Below are positions 27,245 through 37,612 of a stretch of 64,000 bases of DNA, piece after piece. Position 1 is the first letter of the stretch. The number at the start of each line of letters is the position of its first letter. Source of the DNA: Comamonas testosteroni (lineage in GTDB: Bacteria > Pseudomonadota > Gammaproteobacteria > Burkholderiales > Burkholderiaceae_C); assembly GCF_003569915.1 (NCBI RefSeq), contig NZ_KZ984463.1, positions 1 through 64,000 of the forward strand. Direction: 5' to 3'. The translations under genes and the position numbers were made by a program. Below the pieces are notes generated by a model. The model worked only from the letters and a program-made list of their open reading frames with translations. It was not told the origin of the DNA and searched no databases.

Positions 27245-27395
27245 TCTGCGACCACGGAGACTTCGGACTGCTATACACGCAAAGCATTTCAAAGTCTTTA
27301 ACCAAGCTGGGACTGCAAATTCTGCTTTCGCACGGCAGGAGCTATGCATAATGGGGCATGCCTCAGTGCTACGCAGTTTTTTCAGCTCACCCTAC

Positions 27396-27433
27396 CAAAG
27401 CCGCCTCGGTTTCCAGGCGGCTTTGTGCTTTTT
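27396..27433 (+). terminator. Rho-independent terminator after the peroxiredoxin gene
   Basis: CAAAGCCGCCT and AGGCGGCTTTG form an 11-base stem, followed by TGCTTTTT. It lies 30 bases before the phoH gene. Confidence 0.75.
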
Positions 27434-27462
27434 GAATCTTGTTGAGGAACGGTTCGTCCACT

Positions 27463-29235
27463 ATGCCCCTGCCCCCCGCACCCGGCCGTCGCGCCGCAAA
27501 GCTTTCCGCAGAAGCCTTTTTGTCCAGCCGCAACACTACCAAGCAGACTGCGGCCACTGACGACGATCTGGAGCCCAGCAACATCGCTGCACCAGCAACC
27601 GCAGCAGCAACCGCAGCAGCAACCGCAGCAGCACCCGCCGCCAAGCCCAAGCGCGCCACCAAACCCGCCGCTGGCAGCAAGGCGACACGCAAGCCAGCAG
27701 CCCAGCCCGTGGTGGCAGCTGTCACTGCAGCCGCTCCTGTGGTGGCAGCAGCCAGCAAGCCCGGCAAGAACACACCGAAGACTCCCGAAAGCAGCGCCAA
27801 GCCCAGCCGCCGCGCGCGCAACGCCCGCAATACGCGCACCGGCCCGACCACGCTGTTCGTGCTGGACACCAATGTGCTGCTGCACGACCCGTCCAGCCTG
27901 TTCCGCTTCGAGGAGCACGACATCTTCCTGCCCATGGTGGTGCTGGAAGAGTTGGACAACCACAAAAAGGGCATGACCGAAGTGGCGCGCAATGGCCGCC
28001 AGGTCAGCCGCACGCTGGACTCTCTGGTGGCCTCCCAGCCCGCCGATGGTCTGGAAAAAGGCCTGCCGCTGAACGCCACAGGCCAGAAGAGCGCCACCGG
28101 CACGCTCTACTTCCAAACCCACCCTCTGGATGCCGCCCTGCCCGACAGCCTGCCTCAGGGCAAGGCCGACAACCAGATTCTGGGCGTGGTTGCCGGCCTG
28201 CGTGAGCTGCACAAGGACCGCGAGGTCGTGCTGGTGTCCAAGGACATCAATATGCGCGTCAAGGCCCGCGCCCTGGGCCTGGCCGCCGAGGACTACCAGA
28301 ACGACAAGGTGCTGGAAGACGGCGATCTGCTGTACTCCGGCGCACTGGCCCTGCCCAGCGACTTCTGGGTCAAGGCGGGCAAGAACATCGAAAGCTGGCA
28401 GGAAGGTGCCATCACCTACTACCGCGTCAGCGGTGCCATCGTGGACTCGCTGATGATCAATCAGTTCGTCTACTACGAAGCGCCTGGCGAGCCCAGTCTC
28501 TATATGCGCGTGACCGAAATCCGCGACAAGACGGCGGTGCTCAAGACGCTGCGCGACTTCGGCAACCCCAAGAACTCCGTCTGGGGCGTGTCCACGCGCA
28601 ATCGCGAGCAGAACTTCGCCATGAACCTGCTGGTCAACCCCGAGGTGGACTTTGTCACCCTGACGGGCACGGCGGGTACCGGCAAGACCTTGCTGGCCTT
28701 GGCTGCCGGCCTGGCCCAGGTGCTGGACGAGCGCCGCTATACCGAGATCATCATGACCCGCGCCACCGTGAGCGTGGGCGAGGACATCGGATTCCTGCCC
28801 GGCACCGAAGAGGAAAAGATGGGCCCCTGGATGGGCGCTCTGGACGACAACCTGGAGTTTCTGGCCAAGGGCGATGGCGGCAATGCCGGCGAATGGGGGC
28901 GTGCAGCCACCAATGAGCTGATTCGCAGCCGCATCAAGATCAAGAGCATGAACTTCATGCGTGGCCGCACTTTCCTGAACAAGTACGTCATCATCGACGA
29001 GGCGCAGAATCTGACGCCCAAACAGATGAAGACCTTGATCACCCGCGCCGGCCCCGGCACCAAGATCATCTGCATGGGCAACCTGGCGCAGATCGATACG
29101 CCCTACCTGACCGAAGGCAGCTCGGGCCTGACCTATGTGGTGGACCGCTTCAAGGGCTGGCCCCACAGCGGCCATATCACGCTGGCACGCGGCGAGCGCT
29201 CGCGTCTGGCCGACTTCGCCAGCGAGGTGCTGTAA
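27463..29235 (+). CDS. PIN domain-PhoH ATPase fusion (PhoH2 type)
   Basis: The 590-residue protein has three parts. Residues 1-125 are a low-complexity Ala/Pro/Lys-rich region. A PIN nuclease domain follows (VLDTNVLLHDP at about residue 133, EELDNHKKG, SKDINMRVKARA) with the acidic residues of a metal-dependent ribonuclease. The C-terminal part is a PhoH-like helicase or ATPase with Walker A GTAGTGKTLLALA and Walker B VIIDEAQNL. PhoH2 proteins are described as RNA helicase-nucleases. ATG 27463 is preferred over an upstream TTG at 27439. The next gene starts 3 bases after the stop. Confidence 0.92.
   Translation: MPLPPAPGRRAAKLSAEAFLSSRNTTKQTAATDDDLEPSNIAAPATAAATAAATAAAPAAKPKRATKPAAGSKATRKPAAQPVVAAVTAAAPVVAAASKPGKNTPKTPESSAKPSRRARNARNTRTGPTTLFVLDTNVLLHDPSSLFRFEEHDIFLPMVVLEELDNHKKGMTEVARNGRQVSRTLDSLVASQPADGLEKGLPLNATGQKSATGTLYFQTHPLDAALPDSLPQGKADNQILGVVAGLRELHKDREVVLVSKDINMRVKARALGLAAEDYQNDKVLEDGDLLYSGALALPSDFWVKAGKNIESWQEGAITYYRVSGAIVDSLMINQFVYYEAPGEPSLYMRVTEIRDKTAVLKTLRDFGNPKNSVWGVSTRNREQNFAMNLLVNPEVDFVTLTGTAGTGKTLLALAAGLAQVLDERRYTEIIMTRATVSVGEDIGFLPGTEEEKMGPWMGALDDNLEFLAKGDGGNAGEWGRAATNELIRSRIKIKSMNFMRGRTFLNKYVIIDEAQNLTPKQMKTLITRAGPGTKIICMGNLAQIDTPYLTEGSSGLTYVVDRFKGWPHSGHITLARGERSRLADFASEVL
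27601..27636 (+). repeat. 12-bp tandem repeat in the phoH N-terminus
   Basis: Three copies of GCAGCAGCAACC (the third ending CACCC) encode AATA-type repeats. Copy changes would keep the reading frame. Confidence 0.7.
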
Positions 29236-29238
29236 GCC

Positions 29239-29646
29239 ATGGCCATCAGCTGGATTACTGCGCTGAAGATGGTGCCCTGGGGCGAGGTCATCAAGGCCAC
29301 GCCTCAGGTGGTAAAAGCCGCGCAAAACCTGCTCAAGAAGAAGGAAGCGCAGGCCGAAGCCAACGAGCAAAGCGCCAGCGAGCAGCAGCAATCCCAGCGC
29401 CTGCACCCACCCAGCTCAGCGGGTGAGCAGGCTCTGCAGCTGATTCAGCAGCAGGAGCTGCGCATTGCGCAGCTGGAGCAATCCCAGCGCCAGTCGCTCG
29501 AGATCATCGAGAAGCTGGCCCAGCAGAATGCGCAGATCGTCACCACGGTCGGCGCGCTGCGCACCGGCGCCCAGCGCCTGGCATGGGCCAGCGGCATTCT
29601 TGGCGTCTGTGTGATTGGATTACTGATCCATGTGCTGAGAAGCTGA
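29239..29646 (+). CDS. Small coiled-coil membrane protein of unknown function
   Basis: This 135-residue protein has a long central helical, Gln/Glu-rich segment (about 30-100, for example QLIQQQELRIAQLEQSQRQ) likely to form a coiled coil, and one C-terminal membrane helix (WASGILGVCVIGLLIHVL). It is therefore a tail-anchored cytoplasmic protein. It starts 3 bases after the phoH stop and is followed by a terminator, so it is cotranscribed with the PIN-PhoH gene and could tether or modulate it. I do not recognise the family. Confidence 0.78.
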   Translation: MAISWITALKMVPWGEVIKATPQVVKAAQNLLKKKEAQAEANEQSASEQQQSQRLHPPSSAGEQALQLIQQQELRIAQLEQSQRQSLEIIEKLAQQNAQIVTTVGALRTGAQRLAWASGILGVCVIGLLIHVLRS

Positions 29647-29666
29647 CCCCGCCGCCCCTCAACAAC

Positions 29667-29699
29667 AAAGCCCGCAGGCATGGCGCCTGCGGGCTTTTC
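29667..29699. terminator. Rho-independent terminator
   Basis: AAAGCCCGCAGGC and GCCTGCGGGCTTT form a 13-base stem with a T run on the plus strand. It ends the phoH unit and faces the dnaB 3' end. Confidence 0.88.
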
Positions 29700-29703
29700 T
29701 TTG

Positions 29704-29805
29704 GTCACTATTTTTTTAATAGCTACATGCCCATGATATTCATAGACTTCATATTCATAGATCTATGAATTCCATGATCAACCAAGGCTAGCAGCTATCA
29801 AATCA
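29704..29805. repeat. AT-rich intergenic repeat, copy 5 (compound)
   Basis: A 100-base AT-rich block begins TTTTTTTAATAGCTACATGCC and ends GCAGCTATCAAATC, the inverted form of its own start (quoted short). Internal ATTCATAGA and TCTATGAAT pair. It looks like two facing copies of the short repeat. It touches the dnaB stop. Confidence 0.55.
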
Positions 29806-31236
29806 GTATTCATCCGAGCCATAACCCTGCGCCAGATTCTCGAAACGCGTCTGATTCTTCTGGAAGAACAGCTTTACCGTACCGGTTGGGCCATTACGCT
29901 GCTTGCCGATGATGACCTCAGCGATATTGGGCTCCTTGCTATCTTTGTTGTAGTAGTCGTCGCGGTAGATGAACATGATGATGTCGGCATCCTGCTCGAT
30001 AGCGCCAGATTCCCGCAGGTCGGACATCATGGGGCGCTTGTCGGTGCGCTGCTCGACCGAGCGGTTCAGCTGCGACAGCGCAATCACCGGGCATTGCAGC
30101 TCTTTGGCCAGCATCTTCAAGCCCCGGGAGATTTCACCCAGCTCGGTGGCGCGGTTGTCACTGCTGGAGCCACCACCCGAGCCACTCATCAGCTGCAAAT
30201 AGTCGACCACGATCAAACCCAGCTTGCCGCACTGGCGTGCCAGACGGCGGGCGTTGGCGCGCAGCTCGGTAGGTGACAGGCCCGGCGTTTCGTCGATATG
30301 CAGCGACACGGTACGCAGGCGCTCGATGGCCTCCGTCAGACGCGGCCATTCGTCGTCATTGAGCTTGCCGGTCCGCAGATTGCCCTGATTGACGCGGCCG
30401 ATCGAGCCGACGATACGCACCGCCAGCTGGGCCGCGCCCATTTCCATGGAGAAGATGGCAACCGGCAGGCCTTCGTTGAGCGCCACATGCTCGGCAATAT
30501 TCACGGCAAACGAGGTTTTGCCCATGGAAGGACGCGCAGCCAGCACCACCATGTCGCCCGCCTGCAGACCGCTGGTCATGCGGTCCAGGTCAACAAAACC
30601 CGTGGGCACGCCGGTTACGTCCATGGGGTTATCGGCCATTTCCTGAACACGGTCCAGCAGGTCCACGACCAGCGTATCGAGCGACTGAAAGCCCTGCTTG
30701 TTGCGCGCACCTTCCTCGCCGATGGCCATGATCTTTTGCTCGGCCTCGTCCAGAATGCGCTCCACGGTCTTGCCCTGGGGATTGAAGGCATTGGTCGCAA
30801 TCTCGTCACTGGCCGTCACCAGCTTGCGCAAAATGGCGCGCTCGCGCACGATTTCCGCATAGCGGCGGATATTGCTGGCACTGGGCACATATTGCGCCAG
30901 CTGGTTCAGATACAGCAGGCCGCCAATTTCCTCGGCCTTGCCCATGCCCTGCAAGTGCTCGTAGACGGTGATCACGTCGGCAGGCTTGCTGGCGTTGATC
31001 AGCTTGCTGATGGCTTCAAAAATCAGCTTGTGCTCATGGCGGTAGAAGTCACCCTCGCTGAGCAGGTCACCCACGCGATCCCAGGCATTGTTGTCCAGCA
31101 GCAGACCGCCCAGCACCGATGACTCCGACTCCATGGAGTGCGGCGGCACGCGCAACTGCGCCACTTGCGGATCCGCAGGCGGAACAGGGGCAAATGCATC
31201 ATCTTGCAGATCGAGCGGGGGCATAACAGACGACAT
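29803..31236 (-). CDS. dnaB: Replicative DNA helicase DnaB
   Basis: DnaB is the hexameric 5'-3' helicase that opens the replication fork. The 477-residue protein has the N-terminal helical domain (VPPHSMESESSVLGGLLLDN) that binds primase and the C-terminal RecA-like domain with Walker A AARPSMGKTSFAVN and Walker B LIVVDYLQLM. SD sequence AGGAG precedes ATG. It lies downstream of rplI on the same strand with a terminator between. The link to ribosomal genes and priB is the common betaproteobacterial arrangement. Confidence 0.98.
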   Translation of the reverse strand: MSSVMPPLDLQDDAFAPVPPADPQVAQLRVPPHSMESESSVLGGLLLDNNAWDRVGDLLSEGDFYRHEHKLIFEAISKLINASKPADVITVYEHLQGMGKAEEIGGLLYLNQLAQYVPSASNIRRYAEIVRERAILRKLVTASDEIATNAFNPQGKTVERILDEAEQKIMAIGEEGARNKQGFQSLDTLVVDLLDRVQEMADNPMDVTGVPTGFVDLDRMTSGLQAGDMVVLAARPSMGKTSFAVNIAEHVALNEGLPVAIFSMEMGAAQLAVRIVGSIGRVNQGNLRTGKLNDDEWPRLTEAIERLRTVSLHIDETPGLSPTELRANARRLARQCGKLGLIVVDYLQLMSGSGGGSSSDNRATELGEISRGLKMLAKELQCPVIALSQLNRSVEQRTDKRPMMSDLRESGAIEQDADIIMFIYRDDYYNKDSKEPNIAEVIIGKQRNGPTGTVKLFFQKNQTRFENLAQGYGSDEY

Positions 31237-31335
31237 GAGACTCCTCGGGGCAATCCTCCATCGTAGCCGCAGGGCGCTGCGGCGTCACCGGAGGTGACTA
31301 TAAAAACACTGTCAAAAACGATACCGTCAGAAAAC

Positions 31336-31361
31336 AAAAAACCGCCCGAAGGCGGCTTTTT
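31336..31361 (-). terminator. Rho-independent terminator after rplI
   Basis: On the minus strand AAAGCCGCC-TTCG-GGCGGTTTTTTG forms a tight tetraloop hairpin followed by T. It separates rplI from dnaB. Confidence 0.85.
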
Positions 31362-31383
31362 GCCAATTCAGAACAAGTCTGGA

Positions 31384-31836
31384 TTAGGAGTGGTCACCGT
31401 ACACGGAGACGGAGACTTCTGCGGACACGTCAGTGTGCAGAGCCACGACCACAGTAGCGTCGCCAACCATCTTCAGAGGACCGTTGGGCATGCGCACTTG
31501 AGCCTTGTGCACGTTGAAGCCGGCCTTGACCAGTTCTTCAGCGATGTCAGCGTTGGTGATGGAGCCAAACAGACGACCGTCAACGCCGGCCTTCTGAGTG
31601 ATCTTCACGGCAGCGCCGTTGAGCTTTTCGCCCAGAGCCTGAGCAGCAGCCAGCTTTTCAGCAGCAGCCTTTTCCAGTTCGGCGCGCTTGGCTTCGAACT
31701 CGGCCTTGGCAGCAGCCGTGGCGCGACGGGCAGCGCCCGTAGGAATCAGAAAGTTACGGGCGTAGCCGTCCTTGACCTTGACGATATCGCCCAGGTTACC
31801 CAGGTTCACAACCTTGTCGAGCAGAATGATTTGCAT
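31384..31836 (-). CDS. rplI: 50S ribosomal protein L9
   Basis: L9 binds 23S rRNA at the base of the L1 stalk. The 150-residue sequence has the canonical N-terminal [19 protein letters not shown] and [11 protein letters not shown], then the long Ala/Glu/Lys connecting helix and the C-terminal domain. A good SD (AAGGAG) sits upstream. Last gene of the rpsF-priB-rpsR-rplI operon, 12 bases after rpsR. Confidence 0.98.
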   Translation of the reverse strand: MQIILLDKVVNLGNLGDIVKVKDGYARNFLIPTGAARRATAAAKAEFEAKRAELEKAAAEKLAAAQALGEKLNGAAVKITQKAGVDGRLFGSITNADIAEELVKAGFNVHKAQVRMPNGPLKMVGDATVVVALHTDVSAEVSVSVYGDHS

Positions 31837-31848
31837 GTTTCGTGCTCC

Positions 31849-32130
31849 TTAGATCTTGTGCTGGTCAGAGTAAGGAACCAGAGCCAGGAAGCGAGCGCGC
31901 TTGATGGCAGTGTTCAGCTGACGCTGGTAGATGGCGCGCGTGCCGGTCAGGCGTGCGGGCACGATCTTGCCGTTTTCGGCGATGAAGTCACGCAGGGTGT
32001 CAACATCCTTGTAGTCGATTTCTTCGACGCCGGCGACGGTGAAGCGGCAGAAGCGCTTGCGCTTGAACAGCAGCGACTGGGTGTTGCGCTTAGGACGCTT
32101 GTCCTTGTTGAATTTCTTGAACGTGGCCAT
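31849..32130 (-). CDS. rpsR: 30S ribosomal protein S18
   Basis: S18 pairs with S6 in the platform of the small subunit. The 93-residue protein shows [19 protein letters not shown] and the C-terminal [20 protein letters not shown], which are diagnostic. It lies between priB (18 bases upstream) and rplI. Confidence 0.98.
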   Translation of the reverse strand: MATFKKFNKDKRPKRNTQSLLFKRKRFCRFTVAGVEEIDYKDVDTLRDFIAENGKIVPARLTGTRAIYQRQLNTAIKRARFLALVPYSDQHKI

Positions 32131-32148
32131 TTCTGGACCTCTTGAAAA

Positions 32149-32439
32149 TTAGTTTTGTTGAATGTCCTGAATGTGCAAAACCACCATCTTGCTGTTGCGC
32201 GGTGTGGCCAGAAAACCTTGAAAGGTCCATTGGCTGCCCGGTGCCTGGCGGGCCAGCTTTTCAGCCAGCGGGCCAAAGGCCACAGCTTTTACAGATGCGT
32301 TGACGTTGCGCTTGGTGCCTGTCTCTTGCTGCTGTGAACTGTGTTCAATGCGCAGATCCAGGGCGGGCAATCCTGCGGGCGTGTATCGCAGAGCAGCTTG
32401 CTCAGCGAGAAGGCCCGTCAGCACAACGCGGTTTTCCAC
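32149..32439 (-). CDS. priB: Primosomal replication protein N (PriB)
   Basis: PriB is a single-strand-binding OB-fold protein that helps restart stalled replication with PriA. This 96-residue form shows NRVVLTGLLAE and a basic beta-barrel ending VVLHIQDIQQN. The chosen start at 32439 is GTG. The Shine-Dalgarno-like GAAGGAG runs right up to the GTG, with almost no spacing, so initiation probably depends on coupling to rpsF, whose stop is 29 bases upstream. The position between rpsF and rpsR confirms the identity. Confidence 0.93.
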   Translation of the reverse strand: MENRVVLTGLLAEQAALRYTPAGLPALDLRIEHSSQQQETGTKRNVNASVKAVAFGPLAEKLARQAPGSQWTFQGFLATPRNSKMVVLHIQDIQQN

Positions 32440-32468
32440 TCCTTCAGAGTCTGGATGCCAGCGAAAGC

Positions 32469-32831
32469 TTAGGCGTGCTCGGCTTGGTTAGCCTTGCGAG
32501 CTTCTTCGCGCTCAACGGTCTTCATCATGGCGGAAGCGGCTGTCTCAGCCTTCTTCTTCTGCACAGTCAGGTGACGCAGCACGGCATCGTTGAACTTGAA
32601 GGCGTGTTCCAGTTCAGCCATCACAGCCTGGTCGGCTTCGATGTTCAGGCACAGGTAGTGAGCCTTGGCGAGCTTGTTGATCATGTAAGCCAGCTGACGA
32701 CGGCCCCAGTCTTCTTCGCGGTGCACCTTACCGCCACCAGCGGTAATCATGCCCTTATAGCGCTCCAGCATGGCAGGAACTTGCTCGCTTTGATCCGGAT
32801 GGATCAACAAAACGATTTCGTAATGACGCAT
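32469..32831 (-). CDS. rpsF: 30S ribosomal protein S6
   Basis: The 120-residue protein begins [17 protein letters not shown] and shows [14 protein letters not shown] and YLCLNIEA, all typical of S6. The ATG at 32831 has a strong SD (AAAGGAG) and fits the family N-terminus; the longer frame to 32861 does not. First gene of the rpsF-priB-rpsR-rplI operon, divergent from grpE. The upstream leader carries a hairpin suited to autoregulation by S6-S18. Confidence 0.97.
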   Translation of the reverse strand: MRHYEIVLLIHPDQSEQVPAMLERYKGMITAGGGKVHREEDWGRRQLAYMINKLAKAHYLCLNIEADQAVMAELEHAFKFNDAVLRHLTVQKKKAETAASAMMKTVEREEARKANQAEHA

Positions 32832-32852
32832 AACGACTCCTTTTGGGAAAAC

Positions 32853-32882
32853 GCCGCCCACTGCGTCTTGTAGTGGTGCGGC
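32853..32882 (-). promoter_or_regulatory. Candidate S6:S18 autoregulatory hairpin in the rpsF leader
   Basis: On the minus strand GCCGCACCACT and AGTGGGCGGC form a stem with an asymmetric bulge (CA) and the loop ACAAGACGC, 22 to 51 bases before the rpsF ATG. The place and bulged-stem form agree with the known S6:S18 mRNA-binding motif, but the exact conserved bases were not checked. Confidence 0.4.
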
Positions 32883-33074
32883 AAGGCAAAACGTTAGATT
32901 CTAGCTGAGTCACAGACTGTCTGTACACTTCGCTCTGGCTAATCCTGTGCAGACCACAGGGCAATGCAAGCCGGGACGCCTTGAAACGAAGTGCTCACAC
33001 TCCGTTTGAGGCAATGATGCTGTAGGCTTTGCGCCTGCCATGCTGCGACCCGTCATCGTGACGCAGCGACAAGG

Positions 33075-33100
33075 CTTGAAATACAGCCGCCCGAGCATAT
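33075..33100 (+). promoter_or_regulatory. Probable sigma-32 promoter of grpE
   Basis: CTTGAAA (33075-33081) is followed 11 bases later by GAGCATAT (33093-33100), a fair match to CCCCATNT. The grpE start is 42 bases downstream. Other DNA in the 310-base rpsF-grpE gap (32832-33141) holds a TAGAAT box for rpsF near 32895-32905 and a second CTTGAAA at about 32982, but no gene. Confidence 0.55.
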
Positions 33101-33141
33101 CTAGTCATTAGATAGAACCAAGTTTTGAGAGAACTTCACCA

Positions 33142-33687
33142 ATGACCGAGAACAACAACCCCAATCCATTCCATGACGCCAGCCCAGAGGAAGTGGAAGC
33201 CGCCATGGCCGCCAATGCGTCGGACGAACTGGAGCGTCTGAAGGCTGAACTGGAAGAACTCAAGGCCAAGAGCGCCGAACTGGCCGACCAGTACCTGCGC
33301 GCCAAGGCCGAGGCCGAAAACGTGCGCCGCCGCTCCGAAGAAGACGTGGCCAAGGCCCGCAAGTTCGGCATCGAAGGCTTTGCCGAAAGCCTGCTGCCCG
33401 TGATCGACAGCCTGGATGCCGCACTGGCCATCCAGAACGCCACGCCCGAGCAGTTGCGCGAAGGCTCGGACGCTACGCTGCGCCAGCTCAACTCAGCACT
33501 GGAGCGCAACAAGGTGCTGGCCATCAACCCCGCCGCTGGCGAGAAGTTTGACCCCCACCACCATCAAGCCATCAGCATGGTGCCGGCTGACCAGCCCGCC
33601 AACACGGTGGTCAATGTGCTGCAAAAAGGCTATGTGATTGCAGACCGCATTCTGCGCCCTGCGCTGGTCACGGTGGCCCAGGGCTGA
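33142..33687 (+). CDS. grpE: Nucleotide exchange factor GrpE
   Basis: GrpE releases ADP from DnaK. The 181-residue protein has an acidic N-terminus, a long coiled coil ([20 protein letters not shown], about 25-75), the dimer four-helix part ([19 protein letters not shown]) and the beta-wing with HHQAISMVP and the C-terminal [15 protein letters not shown]. It is divergent from rpsF and 119 bases upstream of dnaK. Confidence 0.97.
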   Translation: MTENNNPNPFHDASPEEVEAAMAANASDELERLKAELEELKAKSAELADQYLRAKAEAENVRRRSEEDVAKARKFGIEGFAESLLPVIDSLDAALAIQNATPEQLREGSDATLRQLNSALERNKVLAINPAAGEKFDPHHHQAISMVPADQPANTVVNVLQKGYVIADRILRPALVTVAQG

Positions 33688-33739
33688 GCTCCCCACAAAA
33701 CACCTTCATTGCATGGGCAAAAATTGTGAGTCACGGCTC

Positions 33740-33765
33740 TTGAAGAGCCACTCAGTGCCCATAAG
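33740..33765 (+). promoter_or_regulatory. Probable sigma-32 promoter of dnaK
   Basis: CTTGAAG (33740-33746) and GCCCATAA (33758-33765) match the heat-shock -35 and -10 well and are spaced by 11 bases. The -35 sits in the small hairpin GGCTC-TTGAA-GAGCC, which may also weaken read-through from grpE. The dnaK ATG is 42 bases downstream of the -10. Confidence 0.65.
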
Positions 33766-33806
33766 TGACAAATCAAGCAAACATTCAACAGGTTACGGAG
33801 AGAATT

Positions 33807-35750
<1,944 letters not shown>

Positions 35751-35853
35751 GCGCGCACGGGTCTGGCCCTCGCGCCACTGACCGCTGACCGCCGCGCCGC
35801 TCTCTGACAGGGCTGGCGCGGCGTTCCTGTTCTATCCGACCGGAAATCCAGAG

Positions 35854-36984
35854 ATGTCCAAACGTGACTATTACGAAGTTCTGGGCGTTGTCAAAAGCGC
35901 CTCGGACGATGAAATCAAAAAGGCTTATCGCAAGATGGCGATGAAGTATCACCCTGACCGCAATCAGGGTGATGCCGCCAAGGAAGCCGAAGAAAAGTTC
36001 AAGGAATGCAAAGAGGCGTACGAGATGCTCTCGGACGCCCAGAAGCGCGCTGCCTACGACCAGTACGGCCACGCGGGCGTGGACCCCAACCGCGGCATGG
36101 GTGGCGGTGAAGGCTTTGGCGGTTTTGCCGAAGCTTTTGGCGACATCTTTGGCGATATGTTCAACGGCGGCCGTGGTGGCAGCCGTGGTGGCCGTCAGGT
36201 CTATCGCGGCAACGACCTCAGCTATTCCATGGAAATCACCCTGGAAGAAGCCGCCAAGGGCAAGGACGCGCAGATTCGCATTCCCAGCTGGGACAACTGC
36301 GACACCTGCCACGGCAGCGGCGCCAAGCCCGGCACCAGCACCAAGACCTGCACGACCTGTAACGGCATGGGCACGGTGCAGATGCGCCAGGGCTTCTTCA
36401 GCGTGCAGCAGTCCTGCCCGCACTGCCGCGGCACAGGCAAGATCATTCCCGAGCCCTGCACATCCTGCGGCGGTCAAGGCAAGGTCAAGCGCCAGAAGAC
36501 GCTGGAAGTGAAGATTCCCGCGGGTATCGACGATGGCATGCGCATTCGCTCTGCCGGTAACGGCGAGCCCGGCACCAATGGCGGTCCGGCCGGTGATCTG
36601 TACATCGAAATCCGCGTCAAGGATCACGACATCTTCGAGCGCGATGGCGACGACCTGCACTGCAATGTACCGGTGAGCTTTATCACCGCTGCACTGGGCG
36701 GCGAGATTGAAGTGCCCACACTGGCAGGCAAGGCGGCGATTGACATCCCCGAAGGCACCCAGGCTGGCAAGCAGTTCCGCCTGCGCGGCAAGGGTATCAA
36801 GGGCGTACGCTCCAGCTATCCCGGCGACCTGTACTGCCACATCGTGGTGGAAACACCGGTCAAGCTGACCGAGTACCAGCGCAAGCTGCTCAAGGACCTG
36901 GACGAATCGCTGAAAAAAGGCGGCTCCAAGCACTCACCCAGCGGCGAAAGCTGGACGGATCGCCTGAAGAGCTTCTTCAGCTAA
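35854..36984 (+). CDS. dnaJ: Co-chaperone DnaJ (Hsp40)
   Basis: The 376-residue class A DnaJ stimulates DnaK ATPase and delivers substrates. In order there are the J domain with [10 protein letters not shown] and YHPDRNQGD (catalytic HPD), the Gly/Phe-rich linker (about 75-115), four CxxCxGxG zinc motifs ([32 protein letters not shown]) and the C-terminal peptide-binding domain. It follows dnaK by 103 bases and is closed by a terminator. Confidence 0.99.
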   Translation: MSKRDYYEVLGVVKSASDDEIKKAYRKMAMKYHPDRNQGDAAKEAEEKFKECKEAYEMLSDAQKRAAYDQYGHAGVDPNRGMGGGEGFGGFAEAFGDIFGDMFNGGRGGSRGGRQVYRGNDLSYSMEITLEEAAKGKDAQIRIPSWDNCDTCHGSGAKPGTSTKTCTTCNGMGTVQMRQGFFSVQQSCPHCRGTGKIIPEPCTSCGGQGKVKRQKTLEVKIPAGIDDGMRIRSAGNGEPGTNGGPAGDLYIEIRVKDHDIFERDGDDLHCNVPVSFITAALGGEIEVPTLAGKAAIDIPEGTQAGKQFRLRGKGIKGVRSSYPGDLYCHIVVETPVKLTEYQRKLLKDLDESLKKGGSKHSPSGESWTDRLKSFFS

Positions 36985-36995
36985 AAAACACAAAG

Positions 36996-37019
36996 AACGC
37001 AGCCTTGGCTGCGTTTTTT
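36996..37019. terminator. Rho-independent terminator after dnaJ
   Basis: AACGCAGCC and GGCTGCGTT pair with a two-base loop, followed by TTTTTT. It ends the chaperone transcript at the convergent junction with the YiiX-like gene. Confidence 0.88.
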
Positions 37020-37030
37020 GCTTCTAGTCT

Positions 37031-37612
37031 TTATTGAATATGCCTGATGCGCTGCGATTTTTGTAGCGCACTGGGTAAAAGATACTGACCTTTGAGCAAG
37101 GGCAACGTCACCTCGGTCAGCGACACCGGCCAGTCCAGCCCGGCCAGCGTCCACGCCTGCCAGACCAGCGTGGTGCAGTAAATACCTTTGCTGGCGTTGA
37201 CGATCTCAAAGCCGCGCCCCTGCTGTGCCAGCGCCCATTGCACGGCGCTCTGGCGCTGCGCGGCGCTGCCCTCCTGCACGTGATAGACGGCAAAGGCCTG
37301 AGAGCGCTGCGGCGCCAGAAAAAAATCCAGCGAATCGAGCACCACGCCATCGGCCTGCCCTGGTTTTTCGGACGGCGTGGCATGCAGCACCTGCCAGCGC
37401 CCTTTGCGGCCCACCAGCATGCCCACATGGCTGTAGAGCCCCTGATCCACGCCCATCACCATCTGGCTCACGCCCTCGGTGCCTTTGCGAAAGATCAGAT
37501 CACCGGCCTGCGCCGCAGCGGGCAGCGCCGGTTCTGCGAGGGCCGCGCTGCCAAGCCATGCCAGAAACAGGCCTGAAATTGAGAAACCTCTGCCCCGCTT
37601 GCGAAAAATCAC
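37031..37612 (-). CDS. YiiX/YebB-like NlpC/P60-superfamily cysteine hydrolase
   Basis: The 193-residue exported protein has a signal peptide (SGLFLAWLGSAALAEPA) and a permuted papain-like domain: GDLIFRKGTEGVSQMVMG, then YSHVGMLVG with a catalytic His and YCTTLVWQAW with the catalytic Cys near the C-terminus. Families of this kind cut amide bonds in peptidoglycan or lipids; the substrate here is unknown. The start overlaps the stop of the lipoprotein gene upstream as ATGA, so the two proteins are made together. Confidence 0.85.
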   Translation of the reverse strand: MIFRKRGRGFSISGLFLAWLGSAALAEPALPAAAQAGDLIFRKGTEGVSQMVMGVDQGLYSHVGMLVGRKGRWQVLHATPSEKPGQADGVVLDSLDFFLAPQRSQAFAVYHVQEGSAAQRQSAVQWALAQQGRGFEIVNASKGIYCTTLVWQAWTLAGLDWPVSLTEVTLPLLKGQYLLPSALQKSQRIRHIQ

